A DNA stretch of 7,324 nt, taken from the NCBI GenBank assembly GCA_023435945.1, contig JAEZLB010000058.1, positions 1 through 7,324 of the forward strand. The letters run 5' to 3'. The notes beneath the pieces are model-generated. The model was not told the DNA's origin. It made no database searches and saw nothing but the letters and a program-made list of their open reading frames with translations. Origin of the DNA: Pseudomonadota bacterium (GTDB lineage Bacteria > Pseudomonadota > Gammaproteobacteria > Burkholderiales > Burkholderiaceae_D). The translations under genes were made by a program, and so were the position numbers. Positions 1-6,917 of this stretch are shown here, in pieces; the stretch's first letter is position 1; each line of letters opens with the position of its first letter.

Positions 1-2821
1 TAATCAGAATCGCATTCTTTGCAGACAAGCCGATGATCGTAATCAGGCCCACCTTGAAATAAACGTCGTTAGGCATGTCACGCAACAGCACACCCAGTAC
101 CGCCCCCAGGATGCCCAGCGGCACTACCAGCAGTACGGCGAATGGAATCGACATGCTTTCGTACAAGGCCGCCAGCACCAGGAACACCGCTAGCAAAGAC
201 AGCGCCATCAGCATCGGCATTTGCGCACCCGAAATTTTTTCTTCGCGCGACTGGCCAGTCCATTCGAAACCAAATCCCGGCGGCAGTTGCCCCGCCAGTT
301 TCTCCATTTCATCCATGGCATCGCCGCTACTGTAGCCGGGCGCAGCCTGACCTGCGATTTTCATCGCAGGATAGCCGTTATAGCGCACCACCTGCACCGG
401 GCCAGTTTCCCATTTGAGCGTGGTAAAGGTGCCCATCGGGACCATCTCACCCTTGGCATTACGCACATTCAGGCGCAACAGGTCCTCGGGCTGCACGCGT
501 TGCGTAGCTTCAGCCTGCACAATGACGCGCTGCTGACGTCCCTGGTTGGGGAAGTCATTCACATAGGAAGAACCCAGCGCCAAGGACAAGGCATTGTTCA
601 CATCGGCAAATGTCACGCCCAATGCACTGGCCTTGTCACGATCCACATCCAGGCGCAACTGCGGTGCGTCTTCCAGGCCTTCCGGACGCACGCCGGCTAG
701 AATCGGACTTTTCGCGGCCATACCCAGCAACTGGTTGCGCGCGTTCAACAATGCCTCATGGCCAACGCCTCCCCTGTCCTGCAGACGGAAGTTAAAGCCC
801 GTGGCTGTGCCCAATTCCGGAATCGGCGGCGGATTCAGTGCAAACACGATGGCATCCTGGATGCCCATGAACACACCCATGGCACGGCCCGCAATCGAGT
901 CTGCCGAATTGTTAGCATCACGTTCGCTCCAGTCCTTGAGCGGAACGAAGGCAATACCGGCATTCTGACCGCTACCCGAGAAGCTGAATCCGGTCACCGC
1001 GATGGTATAGGCCACGCCCTTCTGATTCAGGAAGTAATCTTCCACTTGCTTGACCACCTCCAGCGTGCGGTTGGCACTCGCGCCCGGCGGCGCCTGGATG
1101 TTGGTCAGAATATAGCCCTGATCTTCATTAGGCAGGAAGGAGGAAGGCAAGCGCATGAACATGATGCCGACCGCCACCACTATCGCGCCATATACCAGCA
1201 GATAACGGCCGGTCTTGGCCAGCATCCGTGCCACCCATCCCTGATAGCCGTGAGTCGTTGCCGCGAACTTGCGGTTGAACCAGCCGAAAAAGCCTTTTTT
1301 GGCATGGCTATGGCCTTTCTCAACCGGCTTGAGCAGCGTCGCGCACAGCGCCGGCGTCAAGGTCAATGCCATCAGCGCGGAGAAAGCGATCGAAGCTGCC
1401 ATCGACAGTGAGAACTGCCGATAGATCGCCCCCACCGCACCACCGAAGAAAGCCATCGGCAGGAATACCACGGTCAGCACCAAGGTGATGCCGATGATGG
1501 CACCTGTAATCTGCCCCATGGCCTTGCGTGTCGCTTCACGCGGCGACAGGCCTTCCTCGCTCATGATGCGCTCGACGTTTTCCACCACCACGATCGCATC
1601 GTCGACCACGATACCGATAGCCAGCACCATGCCGAACAGCGTCAGCACGTTGATCGAGAATCCGAACGCATACATCGTGGCAAAGGTTCCCATCAGAGCG
1701 ACCGGCACCACAATGGTAGGAATCAGCGTGGCACGGAAATTCTGCAGGAACAGGTACATCACCAGGAACACCAGCAGGATTGCTTCCAGCAGGGTGTAGA
1801 CAACGCCCTGGATGGAAATATCAACGAACTTCGACGTATCGTAGGGGATGTCGTAACGTACGCCCTCAGGGAAATACTGAGCCAGTTCCTCCATCTTGGC
1901 ACGCAGCGCAGTGGCGGTACCCAGTGCGTTTGCGGTCGGCGACAGCTGCACGCCGATTGCCGCAGAAGGATTGCCATTGAGGCGAGCGGAGGTGGCATAA
2001 GCCTGTCCGCCCAATTCGATGCGCGCCACGTCGCTCAAACGCACTACCGAACCATCTGGATTGGCGCGCAGCACAATATTGCCGAACTGCTCAGGCGTGG
2101 ACAGTTGCCCGGTCACCACGATAGGCGCGGTAATCTGCTGCGTACCGGGCGCTGGCAATTCGCCCAGTGAGCCGCCTGCGACCTGGGCATTCTGCCCGCG
2201 AATGGCATTGGCCACGTCGGTAGGCGTCATACGGAAACCAACCAGCTTGTCCGGATCGATCCAGATCCGCATCGCGGCTTCGGTACCAAACAGGATCGCA
2301 TCGCCGACACCCGATACACGCTTTACTTCATTCAGGACGTTACGTGACAGGTAGTCGCCGAGCTCGATCGGCCCTCTTTTGCCATCAGTCGATGACAGCG
2401 TAATCACCATCAGGAAGTTGCTGCGCGACTTGGTAACCACCACACCCTGCTGGGCCACCGCCTGCGGCAGACGCGATTCGACGCGACGCATGCGGTTCTG
2501 GACTTCAACCGCTGCAAGATCCACATCGGTACCAGGCGCAAAGGTAGCCGTAATCTGAGCTTGTCCGTTGCCCTGGCTCTGGGACTCCATGTATTCCAGT
2601 CCGGGCGCACCGTTCAGTTCCTGCTCGATCAGGCTGGTCACACTATTTTCCAACGTCTGTGCCGTGGCACCCGGATAGGTCGCGGTAATGACTACCGATG
2701 GCGGCGCAATCGTAGGATATTGAGCAATCGGCAAACCGGTAATGGAAAGTATGCCGGCCAGCAGGATGAAGATGGCGATCACCCATGCAAAAACAGGGCG
2801 ATCAATAAAAAATTTTCCCAT
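1..2821 (-). CDS. acrB: RND multidrug efflux pump, inner-membrane transporter (AcrB/MexB family), C-terminus outside window
   Basis: This is the proton-driven pump subunit of a tripartite efflux system (HAE-1 RND family). It captures drugs from the periplasm and outer leaflet and passes them to an outer-membrane channel through AcrA. The frame is open for 940 codons from ATG at 2821 to the left edge, so roughly the last 100 residues of a usual ~1045 are missing. The N-terminus (MGKFFIDRPVFAWVIAIFILL) is the standard cytoplasmic start plus TM1. The proton-relay pair D407-D408 sits in GIVVDDAIVVVENVE, at the same numbering as E. coli AcrB. K935 in GLSAKNAILI matches AcrB K940. The pocket switch loop FSFSGSGQNAG and the pocket region around LFGTEAAMRIW are also AcrB-like. 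The start lies 12 bp after the acrA stop, with a GAGAG ribosome site in the gap, so the two genes are co-transcribed. I saw no frameshift or stop while reading the frame. The family is certain; the exact drug range cannot be read from sequence. Confidence 0.97.
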   Translation of the reverse strand, partial: MGKFFIDRPVFAWVIAIFILLAGILSITGLPIAQYPTIAPPSVVITATYPGATAQTLENSVTSLIEQELNGAPGLEYMESQSQGNGQAQITATFAPGTDVDLAAVEVQNRMRRVESRLPQAVAQQGVVVTKSRSNFLMVITLSSTDGKRGPIELGDYLSRNVLNEVKRVSGVGDAILFGTEAAMRIWIDPDKLVGFRMTPTDVANAIRGQNAQVAGGSLGELPAPGTQQITAPIVVTGQLSTPEQFGNIVLRANPDGSVVRLSDVARIELGGQAYATSARLNGNPSAAIGVQLSPTANALGTATALRAKMEELAQYFPEGVRYDIPYDTSKFVDISIQGVVYTLLEAILLVFLVMYLFLQNFRATLIPTIVVPVALMGTFATMYAFGFSINVLTLFGMVLAIGIVVDDAIVVVENVERIMSEEGLSPREATRKAMGQITGAIIGITLVLTVVFLPMAFFGGAVGAIYRQFSLSMAASIAFSALMALTLTPALCATLLKPVEKGHSHAKKGFFGWFNRKFAATTHGYQGWVARMLAKTGRYLLVYGAIVVAVGIMFMRLPSSFLPNEDQGYILTNIQAPPGASANRTLEVVKQVEDYFLNQKGVAYTIAVTGFSFSGSGQNAGIAFVPLKDWSERDANNSADSIAGRAMGVFMGIQDAIVFALNPPPIPELGTATGFNFRLQDRGGVGHEALLNARNQLLGMAAKSPILAGVRPEGLEDAPQLRLDVDRDKASALGVTFADVNNALSLALGSSYVNDFPNQGRQQRVIVQAEATQRVQPEDLLRLNVRNAKGEMVPMGTFTTLKWETGPVQVVRYNGYPAMKIAGQAAPGYSSGDAMDEMEKLAGQLPPGFGFEWTGQSREEKISGAQMPMLMALSLLAVFLVLAALYESMSIPFAVLLVVPLGILGAVLGVLLRDMPNDVYFKVGLITIIGLSAKNAILI

Positions 2822-2833
2822 TATCTTGCTCTC

Positions 2834-4051
2834 TTATTGTTTGGCCGGTTGCTGTTGGGCAGGAGCGGCAGCGGCAGGCGGAGCAGCGCCAGTGGCGTTG
2901 GTTGCCTGCTTCCAGGGAACGGGGTTGACCACGGCACCCGGCGGCGCTTTCTGGAAGCCCTCGACCATGACCCGCTCCCCTGCTTTCAAACCGTCCGTAA
3001 TGATCCAGTTATTACCCTGGGCCGAACCGGTTTTCACCGGGCGGGCAATGACCTTGTTTTCCTGGTCTACCACCATCACAACGGCGCCCTGCTGGGTCCG
3101 CTGGACCGCCTGCTGAGGTACCGTAATCGCGTTATCACGTACGGCTTGTTCGACACGGGCCCGCACATACATGCCTGGCAGCAGGAAATGGTCGGGATTA
3201 GGCACCAGTGCGCGCAACATAATTGCGCCAGTATCCGGATCCACAGTCAGCCCTGAGAAAAGCAATTTGCCGGCATGCGGATAGGGTTCACCATCCTGCA
3301 TCACGATGGTGACTTTGGCAGCATCCTTGCCAGCTTTCTGCAACTGGCCGTCACGCATCGCACGCTGCAATTGCAGCGCCTCGTTGGCCGACTGCGTTAC
3401 GTTCACATAAATGGGGTCCAGTTGCTGGATGCGGGCTAGCGGCGTTGCCTCTCCCTGACCCACCAGCGCACCCTCTGTCACTTCGGCCCGACCGATGCGA
3501 CCTGAAATCGGCGCAGTCACGCTGGCATACCCCAGATTGATGCGGGCTGTCGCCAGCGCTGCCTTGGCGGCCGCCAGGTCCGCCGCAGCCTGTTTCTCAG
3601 CTGCCACGGCCTCGTCGAACTCTTGCTTGCTGATGGCATTGGTTTCAACCAAGGGCGTGTAGCGACGAACCTTTACCGAAGCCTGGTTAAGATTGGCTTC
3701 GGCCTTGGCAACCGTTGCTTCCGCGCTCTGCTGTGCGGCACGGTAAGGTGCGGGATCAATCGTAAACAGTGCCTGACCTGCCTTCACATCCGTGCCTTCC
3801 TGGAAAACACGCTTGAGCACGATACCGGGCACACGCGCCCTCACTTGGGCCTCGCGCGTTGCCTCGAGGCGCCCCGGCAATTCGTTCACTACCGCCAGCG
3901 GCTTAGCTTCTACAGTCACTATCGACACTGCAGGCGGTGGCGGCGTGCCACCCGTGGATTGTGCATTTGCCAGTTTTTCGCCGCATCCTGACAACGACGC
4001 CAACGCCAACGCCGCCACGGCGCTACGCAAGATAAGAGATTGGAAGCCCAT
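2834..4051 (-). CDS. acrA: RND efflux periplasmic adaptor (membrane fusion) lipoprotein, AcrA/MexA family
   Basis: This 405-residue periplasmic adaptor links the AcrB pump to a TolC/OprM-type channel. A lipoprotein signal peptide covers residues 1-22, with lipobox LSGC and lipidated C23. Next come a Pro-rich linker (~31-41), the first lipoyl half (~58-100), an alanine/lysine/glutamate-rich alpha-hairpin coiled coil (~101-172), the second lipoyl half with the family motif VTAPISGRIGRAEVTEGALV (178-197), a beta-barrel (~212-300) and a membrane-proximal domain (~300-375). The Ala/Pro/Gln-rich tail (~380-405) is probably disordered. Length is normal for AcrA/MexA. ATG 4051 is chosen because it gives a complete signal peptide and no in-frame start lies near it. 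It has no Shine-Dalgarno; the preceding mRNA is pyrimidine-rich and then A/U-rich. It is the first gene of the acrAB operon, divergent from acrR, with an AcrR-type operator in its promoter. Confidence 0.97.
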   Translation of the reverse strand: MGFQSLILRSAVAALALASLSGCGEKLANAQSTGGTPPPPAVSIVTVEAKPLAVVNELPGRLEATREAQVRARVPGIVLKRVFQEGTDVKAGQALFTIDPAPYRAAQQSAEATVAKAEANLNQASVKVRRYTPLVETNAISKQEFDEAVAAEKQAAADLAAAKAALATARINLGYASVTAPISGRIGRAEVTEGALVGQGEATPLARIQQLDPIYVNVTQSANEALQLQRAMRDGQLQKAGKDAAKVTIVMQDGEPYPHAGKLLFSGLTVDPDTGAIMLRALVPNPDHFLLPGMYVRARVEQAVRDNAITVPQQAVQRTQQGAVVMVVDQENKVIARPVKTGSAQGNNWIITDGLKAGERVMVEGFQKAPPGAVVNPVPWKQATNATGAAPPAAAAPAQQQPAKQ

Positions 4052-4160
4052 AAATTGTATTTTTATGTAGGAGAAGAGAAGAACTTTTCAGGCAGCAAAC
4101 AGAATCAAGGGAAGACAACTCCGCCTCCTGTCCCAGAAATGACCGAAATAAAGCTCTCGC

Positions 4161-4190
4161 ATTATACATACATCCACGAATGTATGTAAT
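4161..4190 (-). promoter_or_regulatory. acrAB promoter (sigma-70 type) overlapped by the operator
   Basis: On the minus strand a perfect -10 TATAAT lies at 4166-4161. With an 18-bp spacer the -35 candidate is ATTACA (4190-4185, 4 of 6 to consensus). The operator covers the whole spacer and touches both hexamers, so bound repressor should block RNA polymerase. The predicted start near 4154 leaves a leader of about 100 nt. The -10 is convincing; the -35 assignment is weaker. Confidence 0.65.
4165..4188. promoter_or_regulatory. AcrR-type operator, perfect 24-bp palindrome
   Basis: The arms TACATACAT (4165-4173) and ATGTATGTA (4180-4188) are exact reverse complements, separated by the six bases CCACGA. 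From memory, the published E. coli AcrR operator is a 24-bp palindrome with the same two arms and the same 6-bp spacing. The recognition helix of the neighbouring AcrR is also nearly identical, which makes recognition by this protein very likely. The site lies inside the inferred acrA promoter and just upstream of the inferred acrR promoter. Confidence 0.9.
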
Positions 4191-4202
4191 CAGTGAACTA
4201 CG

Positions 4203-4211
4203 TGCTATCAT
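4203..4211 (+). promoter_or_regulatory. acrR promoter, extended -10 element
   Basis: TGC followed by TATCAT (4206-4211, 5 of 6 to TATAAT) forms an extended -10 on the plus strand. No good -35 is present at the usual distance, and that position falls in the right arm of the operator. This arrangement would let AcrR repress its own gene. The predicted start near 4218 gives a leader of about 80 nt. Inferred from motif and position only. Confidence 0.45.
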
Positions 4212-4299
4212 GCGCCTGCCTCTTTTTATGGCGTGACAGCAGTTTGTTCAATCCGTTCTTTTCGTGCAGCGCTTGACGTTTGAGCACCCAATAGTCGTT

Positions 4300-4938
4300 A
4301 TGGCAAGAAATACCAAGGAAGAAGCTCTCGAAACCCGCAACCGCATTCTGGACGCGGCAGAAAACGTCTTTTATGAAAAAGGCGTCGCTCGCACGTCGCT
4401 TGACGATATCGCCAAGGCAGCTAGTGTAACGCGTGGCGCTATATATTGGCATTTCAAGAATAAAAGCGATTTGTTCAGTGCCATGTGCGACCGGGTAAAG
4501 GTTCCCTTTGAGCAAGCGGCCCATGCCAATGCCGACCAGGGCCTGACTGATCCGCTGGACCGCATGCGCCAGGGATGCATTTTTTTCCTGACTGAAGCCG
4601 TCTCCAATCCTCATTCGCGCAAGGTATTCGAAATCATGCTGCACAAGTGCGAATTCGTGGAAGCCAACGAACCTATAGCAAGCAAGCAGCGTGAATGCTA
4701 TTCGCGCAGCACTGCCACTATTCAGTCCATTCTCAAGAATGTCGTCGCCAAAGGCCAGTTACCCTCTGATCTCGACATTCCCATGGCTGCCAATCTACTG
4801 CATGCCACCATGGATGGCCTATTAAATAACTGGCTGTTTACGCCCGGCGAATTCGATCTTGTTGCGCATGCGGAGCGCCTGACCGATGCCTGCATCGACA
4901 CGCTGCGCCACTCCCCTGCATTACGCAAGCCAGCCTAG
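4300..4938 (+). CDS. acrR: TetR-family repressor of the efflux operon (AcrR/TtgR type)
   Basis: This is a 212-residue local repressor. Family members bind the pump promoter as dimers and release it when the C-terminal domain binds drugs or other ligands. The N-terminal DNA-binding domain spans about residues 8-60, and its recognition segment VTRGAIYWHFKNKSDLFS (43-60) is nearly identical to E. coli AcrR. KCEFV (116-120) and NNWLF (176-180) in the ligand domain also match AcrR-type members. I chose ATG 4300 because MARNTKEEALETRNRILDAA aligns with the AcrR N-terminus; an in-frame GTG at 4264 would add 12 unlike residues. Neither start has a clear Shine-Dalgarno. It is divergent from acrAB, with the palindromic operator between them, so control of acrAB and itself is likely. 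The TetR family is certain; the specific partnership is inferred from position and operator. Confidence 0.96.
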   Translation: MARNTKEEALETRNRILDAAENVFYEKGVARTSLDDIAKAASVTRGAIYWHFKNKSDLFSAMCDRVKVPFEQAAHANADQGLTDPLDRMRQGCIFFLTEAVSNPHSRKVFEIMLHKCEFVEANEPIASKQRECYSRSTATIQSILKNVVAKGQLPSDLDIPMAANLLHATMDGLLNNWLFTPGEFDLVAHAERLTDACIDTLRHSPALRKPA

Positions 4939-4976
4939 GTACTCGCCAGTACCTTGCCGTCGCTCCGGCAATTTCT
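4938..4976 (+). terminator. acrR terminator candidate, tandem hairpins
   Basis: Two adjacent hairpins start at the acrR stop codon. The first is GGTACT-CGCC-AGTACC (4938-4953). The second is TTGCCG-TCGCTC-CGGCAA (4954-4971), followed by only TTTCT. The second stem plus short U tract resembles a weak intrinsic terminator. Position right after the gene supports the call; the short U tract weakens it. Confidence 0.5.
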
Positions 4977-5000
4977 CCCACCCGGCACTGCCATCCCGAA

Positions 5001-5036
5001 TAAAAAAACGCCGAATGGTTTCTACCATCCGGCGTT
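5001..5036 (-). terminator. pstS intrinsic terminator
   Basis: Read on the minus strand, a stem of 7 bp (AACGCCG with CGGCGTT), one mismatch and 5 more bp (ATGGT with ACCAT), closed by a 4-base loop, spans 5036-5007. It runs directly into seven U residues (plus-strand A run 5002-5008). It lies about 60 bp after the pstS stop. On the plus strand no T run follows, so it should act on pstS transcription only. Confidence 0.9.
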
Positions 5037-5093
5037 CGCTGATGTTGGCAACCCTGCGTTATCGGTACGCAGTGGCAGCCAGATCAGAACCGC

Positions 5094-6146
5094 TCACATC
5101 GCCGGCCATGCGGCCTTACCGGATGTACCCTTGATGCTCTTCTTCCATTCCTGCTCAATCATCGTGATCACGGAATCGGGCATGGAAACATAATCCAGCT
5201 CGGATGCCATGGCAGCGCCGTTCTTGAAGGACCAGTCGAAGAACTTGAGGACTTCCTGTGTCTTCGCCACGTTGGCCGCTTCCTTGTGCATCAGGATGAA
5301 GGACGCACCAGTGATAGGCCAGCTATCTTTGCCGGACTGGTTGGTCAGCACCACTTCAAAGCCCGGCGTGTTGGCCCAGTCCGCACCTGCCGCTGCAGCC
5401 TTGAAGCTGTGCTCATCCGGCTGAACAAAATTGCCGTCACGGTTTTTCAGCTGCGTGTGCGACAGCTTGTTACGCTTGGCATACGCATACTCCACGTAAC
5501 CGATCGCCCCCTTCAGACGCGCCACGTTGGACGCCACGCCTTCGTTCCCCTTGCCGCCAATACCGGTCGGCCATTTCACCGCAGTGCCTGCGCCAACTGT
5601 ATTCCTGAACTCTGCGTTGGACTTGGAAAGGTAGTCGGTCCACAGGAAATTGGTACCCGAACCGTCGGAACGACGCACTACAACGATGTCGCTGGCAGGC
5701 AGCTTCAGCTCCGGGTTCAGCGCCGCGATCTCCGGTGCATTCCACTTGGTGATCTTGCCCATGTAAATACCAGCCACCACATCGGCATCCAGTTTCATCT
5801 GGCCTGGCGAAATGCCTTCGACGTTCACGATAGGCACTACACCGCCCATGATGGCAGGGAACTGGATCAAACCGCTTTCTTCCAGGTCAGCCTGCTTGAG
5901 CGGCATATCGGAGGCACCGAAATCGACGACTTTGGCTTTGATTTGTTTGATGCCGCCGCCGGAGCCGATGGATTGATAGTTCATCTGCTTGCCCGTAACT
6001 TTCTTGTATTCTTCAGCCCACTTTGCATAGATGGGATAAGGGAAGCTTGCACCCGCACCGGTAATATCTTGTGCAGCAGCGTTAGAAATGGCAACCGCCG
6101 ATACGGCAGCTACAGTGAAGGTCTTCAACACGTTCGCGAGATACAT
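5094..6146 (-). CDS. pstS: Periplasmic phosphate-binding protein of the Pst ABC transporter
   Basis: This 350-residue high-affinity phosphate receptor delivers Pi to the PstCAB membrane complex. It closely follows E. coli PstS along its whole length. A Sec signal peptide covers residues 1-25 with cleavage expected at NAAA/QD. Phosphate ligands map with a constant offset: S34 (E. coli mature T10) in TGAGASFPYP, S62 (S38) in SIGSGGG, D80 (D56) in DFGASD, and R159, D161, S163, G164, T165 (R135, D137, S139-T141) in RRSDGSGT. GAIGYVEYAYAK and VLKFFDW are further family signatures. ATG 6146 is preceded by a strong AGGAG five bases upstream. A PHO-box promoter lies directly upstream and an intrinsic terminator directly downstream, so it is a monocistronic phosphate-starvation gene. 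The absence of pstC, pstA and pstB next to it is notable. Confidence 0.98.
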   Translation of the reverse strand: MYLANVLKTFTVAAVSAVAISNAAAQDITGAGASFPYPIYAKWAEEYKKVTGKQMNYQSIGSGGGIKQIKAKVVDFGASDMPLKQADLEESGLIQFPAIMGGVVPIVNVEGISPGQMKLDADVVAGIYMGKITKWNAPEIAALNPELKLPASDIVVVRRSDGSGTNFLWTDYLSKSNAEFRNTVGAGTAVKWPTGIGGKGNEGVASNVARLKGAIGYVEYAYAKRNKLSHTQLKNRDGNFVQPDEHSFKAAAAGADWANTPGFEVVLTNQSGKDSWPITGASFILMHKEAANVAKTQEVLKFFDWSFKNGAAMASELDYVSMPDSVITMIEQEWKKSIKGTSGKAAWPAM

Positions 6147-6181
6147 GATTTCTCCTGTTAGTTTCGATATGAAACAGCGTC

Positions 6182-6215
6182 ATTCTAGGAAGCGAATATG
6201 ACCCATTCATGACAA
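6182..6215 (-). promoter_or_regulatory. pstS promoter with PHO box (PhoB-dependent)
   Basis: On the minus strand two 7-bp half-sites, TTGTCAT (6215-6209) and GGGTCAT (6204-6198), are separated by GAAT. This gives the 11-bp head-to-tail period of PhoB sites (consensus CTGTCAT-N4-CTGTCAT, matches 6/7 and 5/7). Exactly 10 bp later comes a -10, TAGAAT (6187-6182, 5 of 6). The same spacing occurs in the E. coli pstS promoter, where PhoB replaces -35 recognition. The start is predicted near 6175, about 30 nt before the ATG. Confidence 0.82.
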
Positions 6216-6330
6216 GAACAGGAATATTTTAAAAGCCCATGCTGCACAAAATTTACGCAGATAAACTGCAACACCAGGAATCGCAGAGCAACAGATCGAA
6301 GAAAGAACGAGACAAGGATTTTCTTAGTCA

Positions 6331-6364
6331 TTGTCATCAAACTGTCACATACCACCTTTATGCT
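6331..6364 (+). promoter_or_regulatory. Second PHO-box promoter, pointing away from pstS
   Basis: On the plus strand TTGTCAT (6331-6337), CAAA, then CTGTCAC (6342-6348) form a PHO box matching consensus better than the pstS one; final C is a common variant of the second half. After exactly 10 bp comes TATGCT (6359-6364, 4 of 6 to TATAAT), the correct place for a PhoB-dependent -10. An extra GTCA at 6327-6330 is off the 11-bp period. Predicted transcription would start near 6371 and run right, where no convincing gene is visible. The box is well supported; promoter activity is inferred. Confidence 0.6.
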
Positions 6365-6441
6365 TCAAGGTTCGCTTGTGAGAGCGAGCACCTTGCGTGA
6401 CCCTGCTCACCGTAAAATCGCCAGGCTATACCCAAGCGCAT
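6358..6441 (-). CDS. Possible 27-residue small ORF upstream of pstS
   Basis: ATG at 6441 opens a 27-codon frame (MRLGIAWRFYGEQGHARC...) ending at TAA 6360-6358. Its attraction is a consensus Shine-Dalgarno, AGGAGG at 6454-6449, seven bases before the ATG, better than those of acrA or acrR. The frame also stays open upstream to another ATG at 6522 (54 residues), which has GGAGG too close to be ideal. No signal peptide, membrane segment or known family is evident. The stop overlaps the -10 of the plus-strand PHO promoter. No minus-strand promoter is obvious. It could easily be chance. Confidence 0.2.
   Translation of the reverse strand: MRLGIAWRFYGEQGHARCSLSQANLEA
6367..6394. other. Hairpin at the predicted start of the divergent Pho transcript
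   Basis: AAGGT-TCGCT (6367-6376), loop TGTGAG, then AGCGA (6383-6387), a two-base GC bulge and ACCTT (6390-6394) form a 10-bp stem. No T run follows on either strand, so it is not an intrinsic terminator. It sits where transcripts from the plus-strand PHO promoter would begin, so it could be a 5' stabilising structure or a protein site. Its function is unknown. Confidence 0.4.
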
Positions 6442-6917
6442 CAAACCGCCTCCTGCGCTATAAGCACGAAACAGCGTACCGGCACCATTCGTCCGGCTAT
6501 CAGTGAGAAGTACTTTTCCCATACCTCCGAAGAAACCAGGCGTGATGGTTGATATCCCGCATCAATAGAGGGATAACGACGCAACAGTGAATACCAATAA
6601 AAAATTGCGCCAAAGATATACGCTCCTCTCTCGCAAAGATGAAAGAAGCTGTGTTCATTACTCGAACCCTATGCCCAATATTTAGCCCCTCCTGGTCAGG
6701 AATTGCTGTGCATTACCAATCTCATTATTTTTCAGGGAAATCCCTACCGAACGCATCCCGTCTCAGGCAGCGCCATAGCAACCAGGTGGAATGGCTTTCA
6801 GCACGGATGAGGTGCAGGACTACTCCTTCTGCGGATCGACCCAACAACCAGCTCAGGAATAAATAATGATAGGGTGGCGAAAAGCATTCGGCAGCATCTG
6901 CTCGCAGGGAAGCTGCT
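6395..6917. other. Gene-poor intergenic stretch between the Pho promoter and cbpA
   Basis: About 520 bp with no ORF I can support. Plus-strand frames have no Shine-Dalgarno or family features; the longest (6639-6866, 75 codons) looks random. Minus-strand frames are short or are out-of-frame extensions from cbpA. Weak inverted repeats are present: TATCCC/GGGATA at 6553-6575, and GCAG/CTGC-type repeats just after cbpA (about 6890-6918). No strong terminator for cbpA and no tRNA is seen. It could hold an untranslated RNA or be decayed sequence. Confidence 0.5.

Noticed and set aside
2561..3256. 231-codon plus-strand ORF opposite acrA and acrB
   Set aside because: Lies antisense to two strongly conserved genes; residues are typical of a shadow frame.
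4264..4299. GTG 4264 as the acrR start
   Set aside because: The extra 12 residues do not match the AcrR N-terminus, while ATG 4300 gives the canonical MARNTKEEAL start.
4273..4301. TTGACG at 4273 as an acrR -35
   Set aside because: The matching -10 would overlap the ATG, putting the start inside the coding region.
5286..6161. 291-codon plus-strand ORF opposite pstS
   Set aside because: Antisense to nearly the whole of pstS, His/Arg/Val-rich shadow composition, no ribosome site; pstS is certain by motif.
6597..6612. Minus-strand T run after TTGGCGCAA as a cbpA terminator
   Set aside because: The stem would have only 3 bp, and it lies over 300 bp past the gene.
6639..6866. 75-codon plus-strand ORF in the gap before cbpA
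   Set aside because: No Shine-Dalgarno, no recognisable domain, composition looks random; length is within chance expectation for this base composition.
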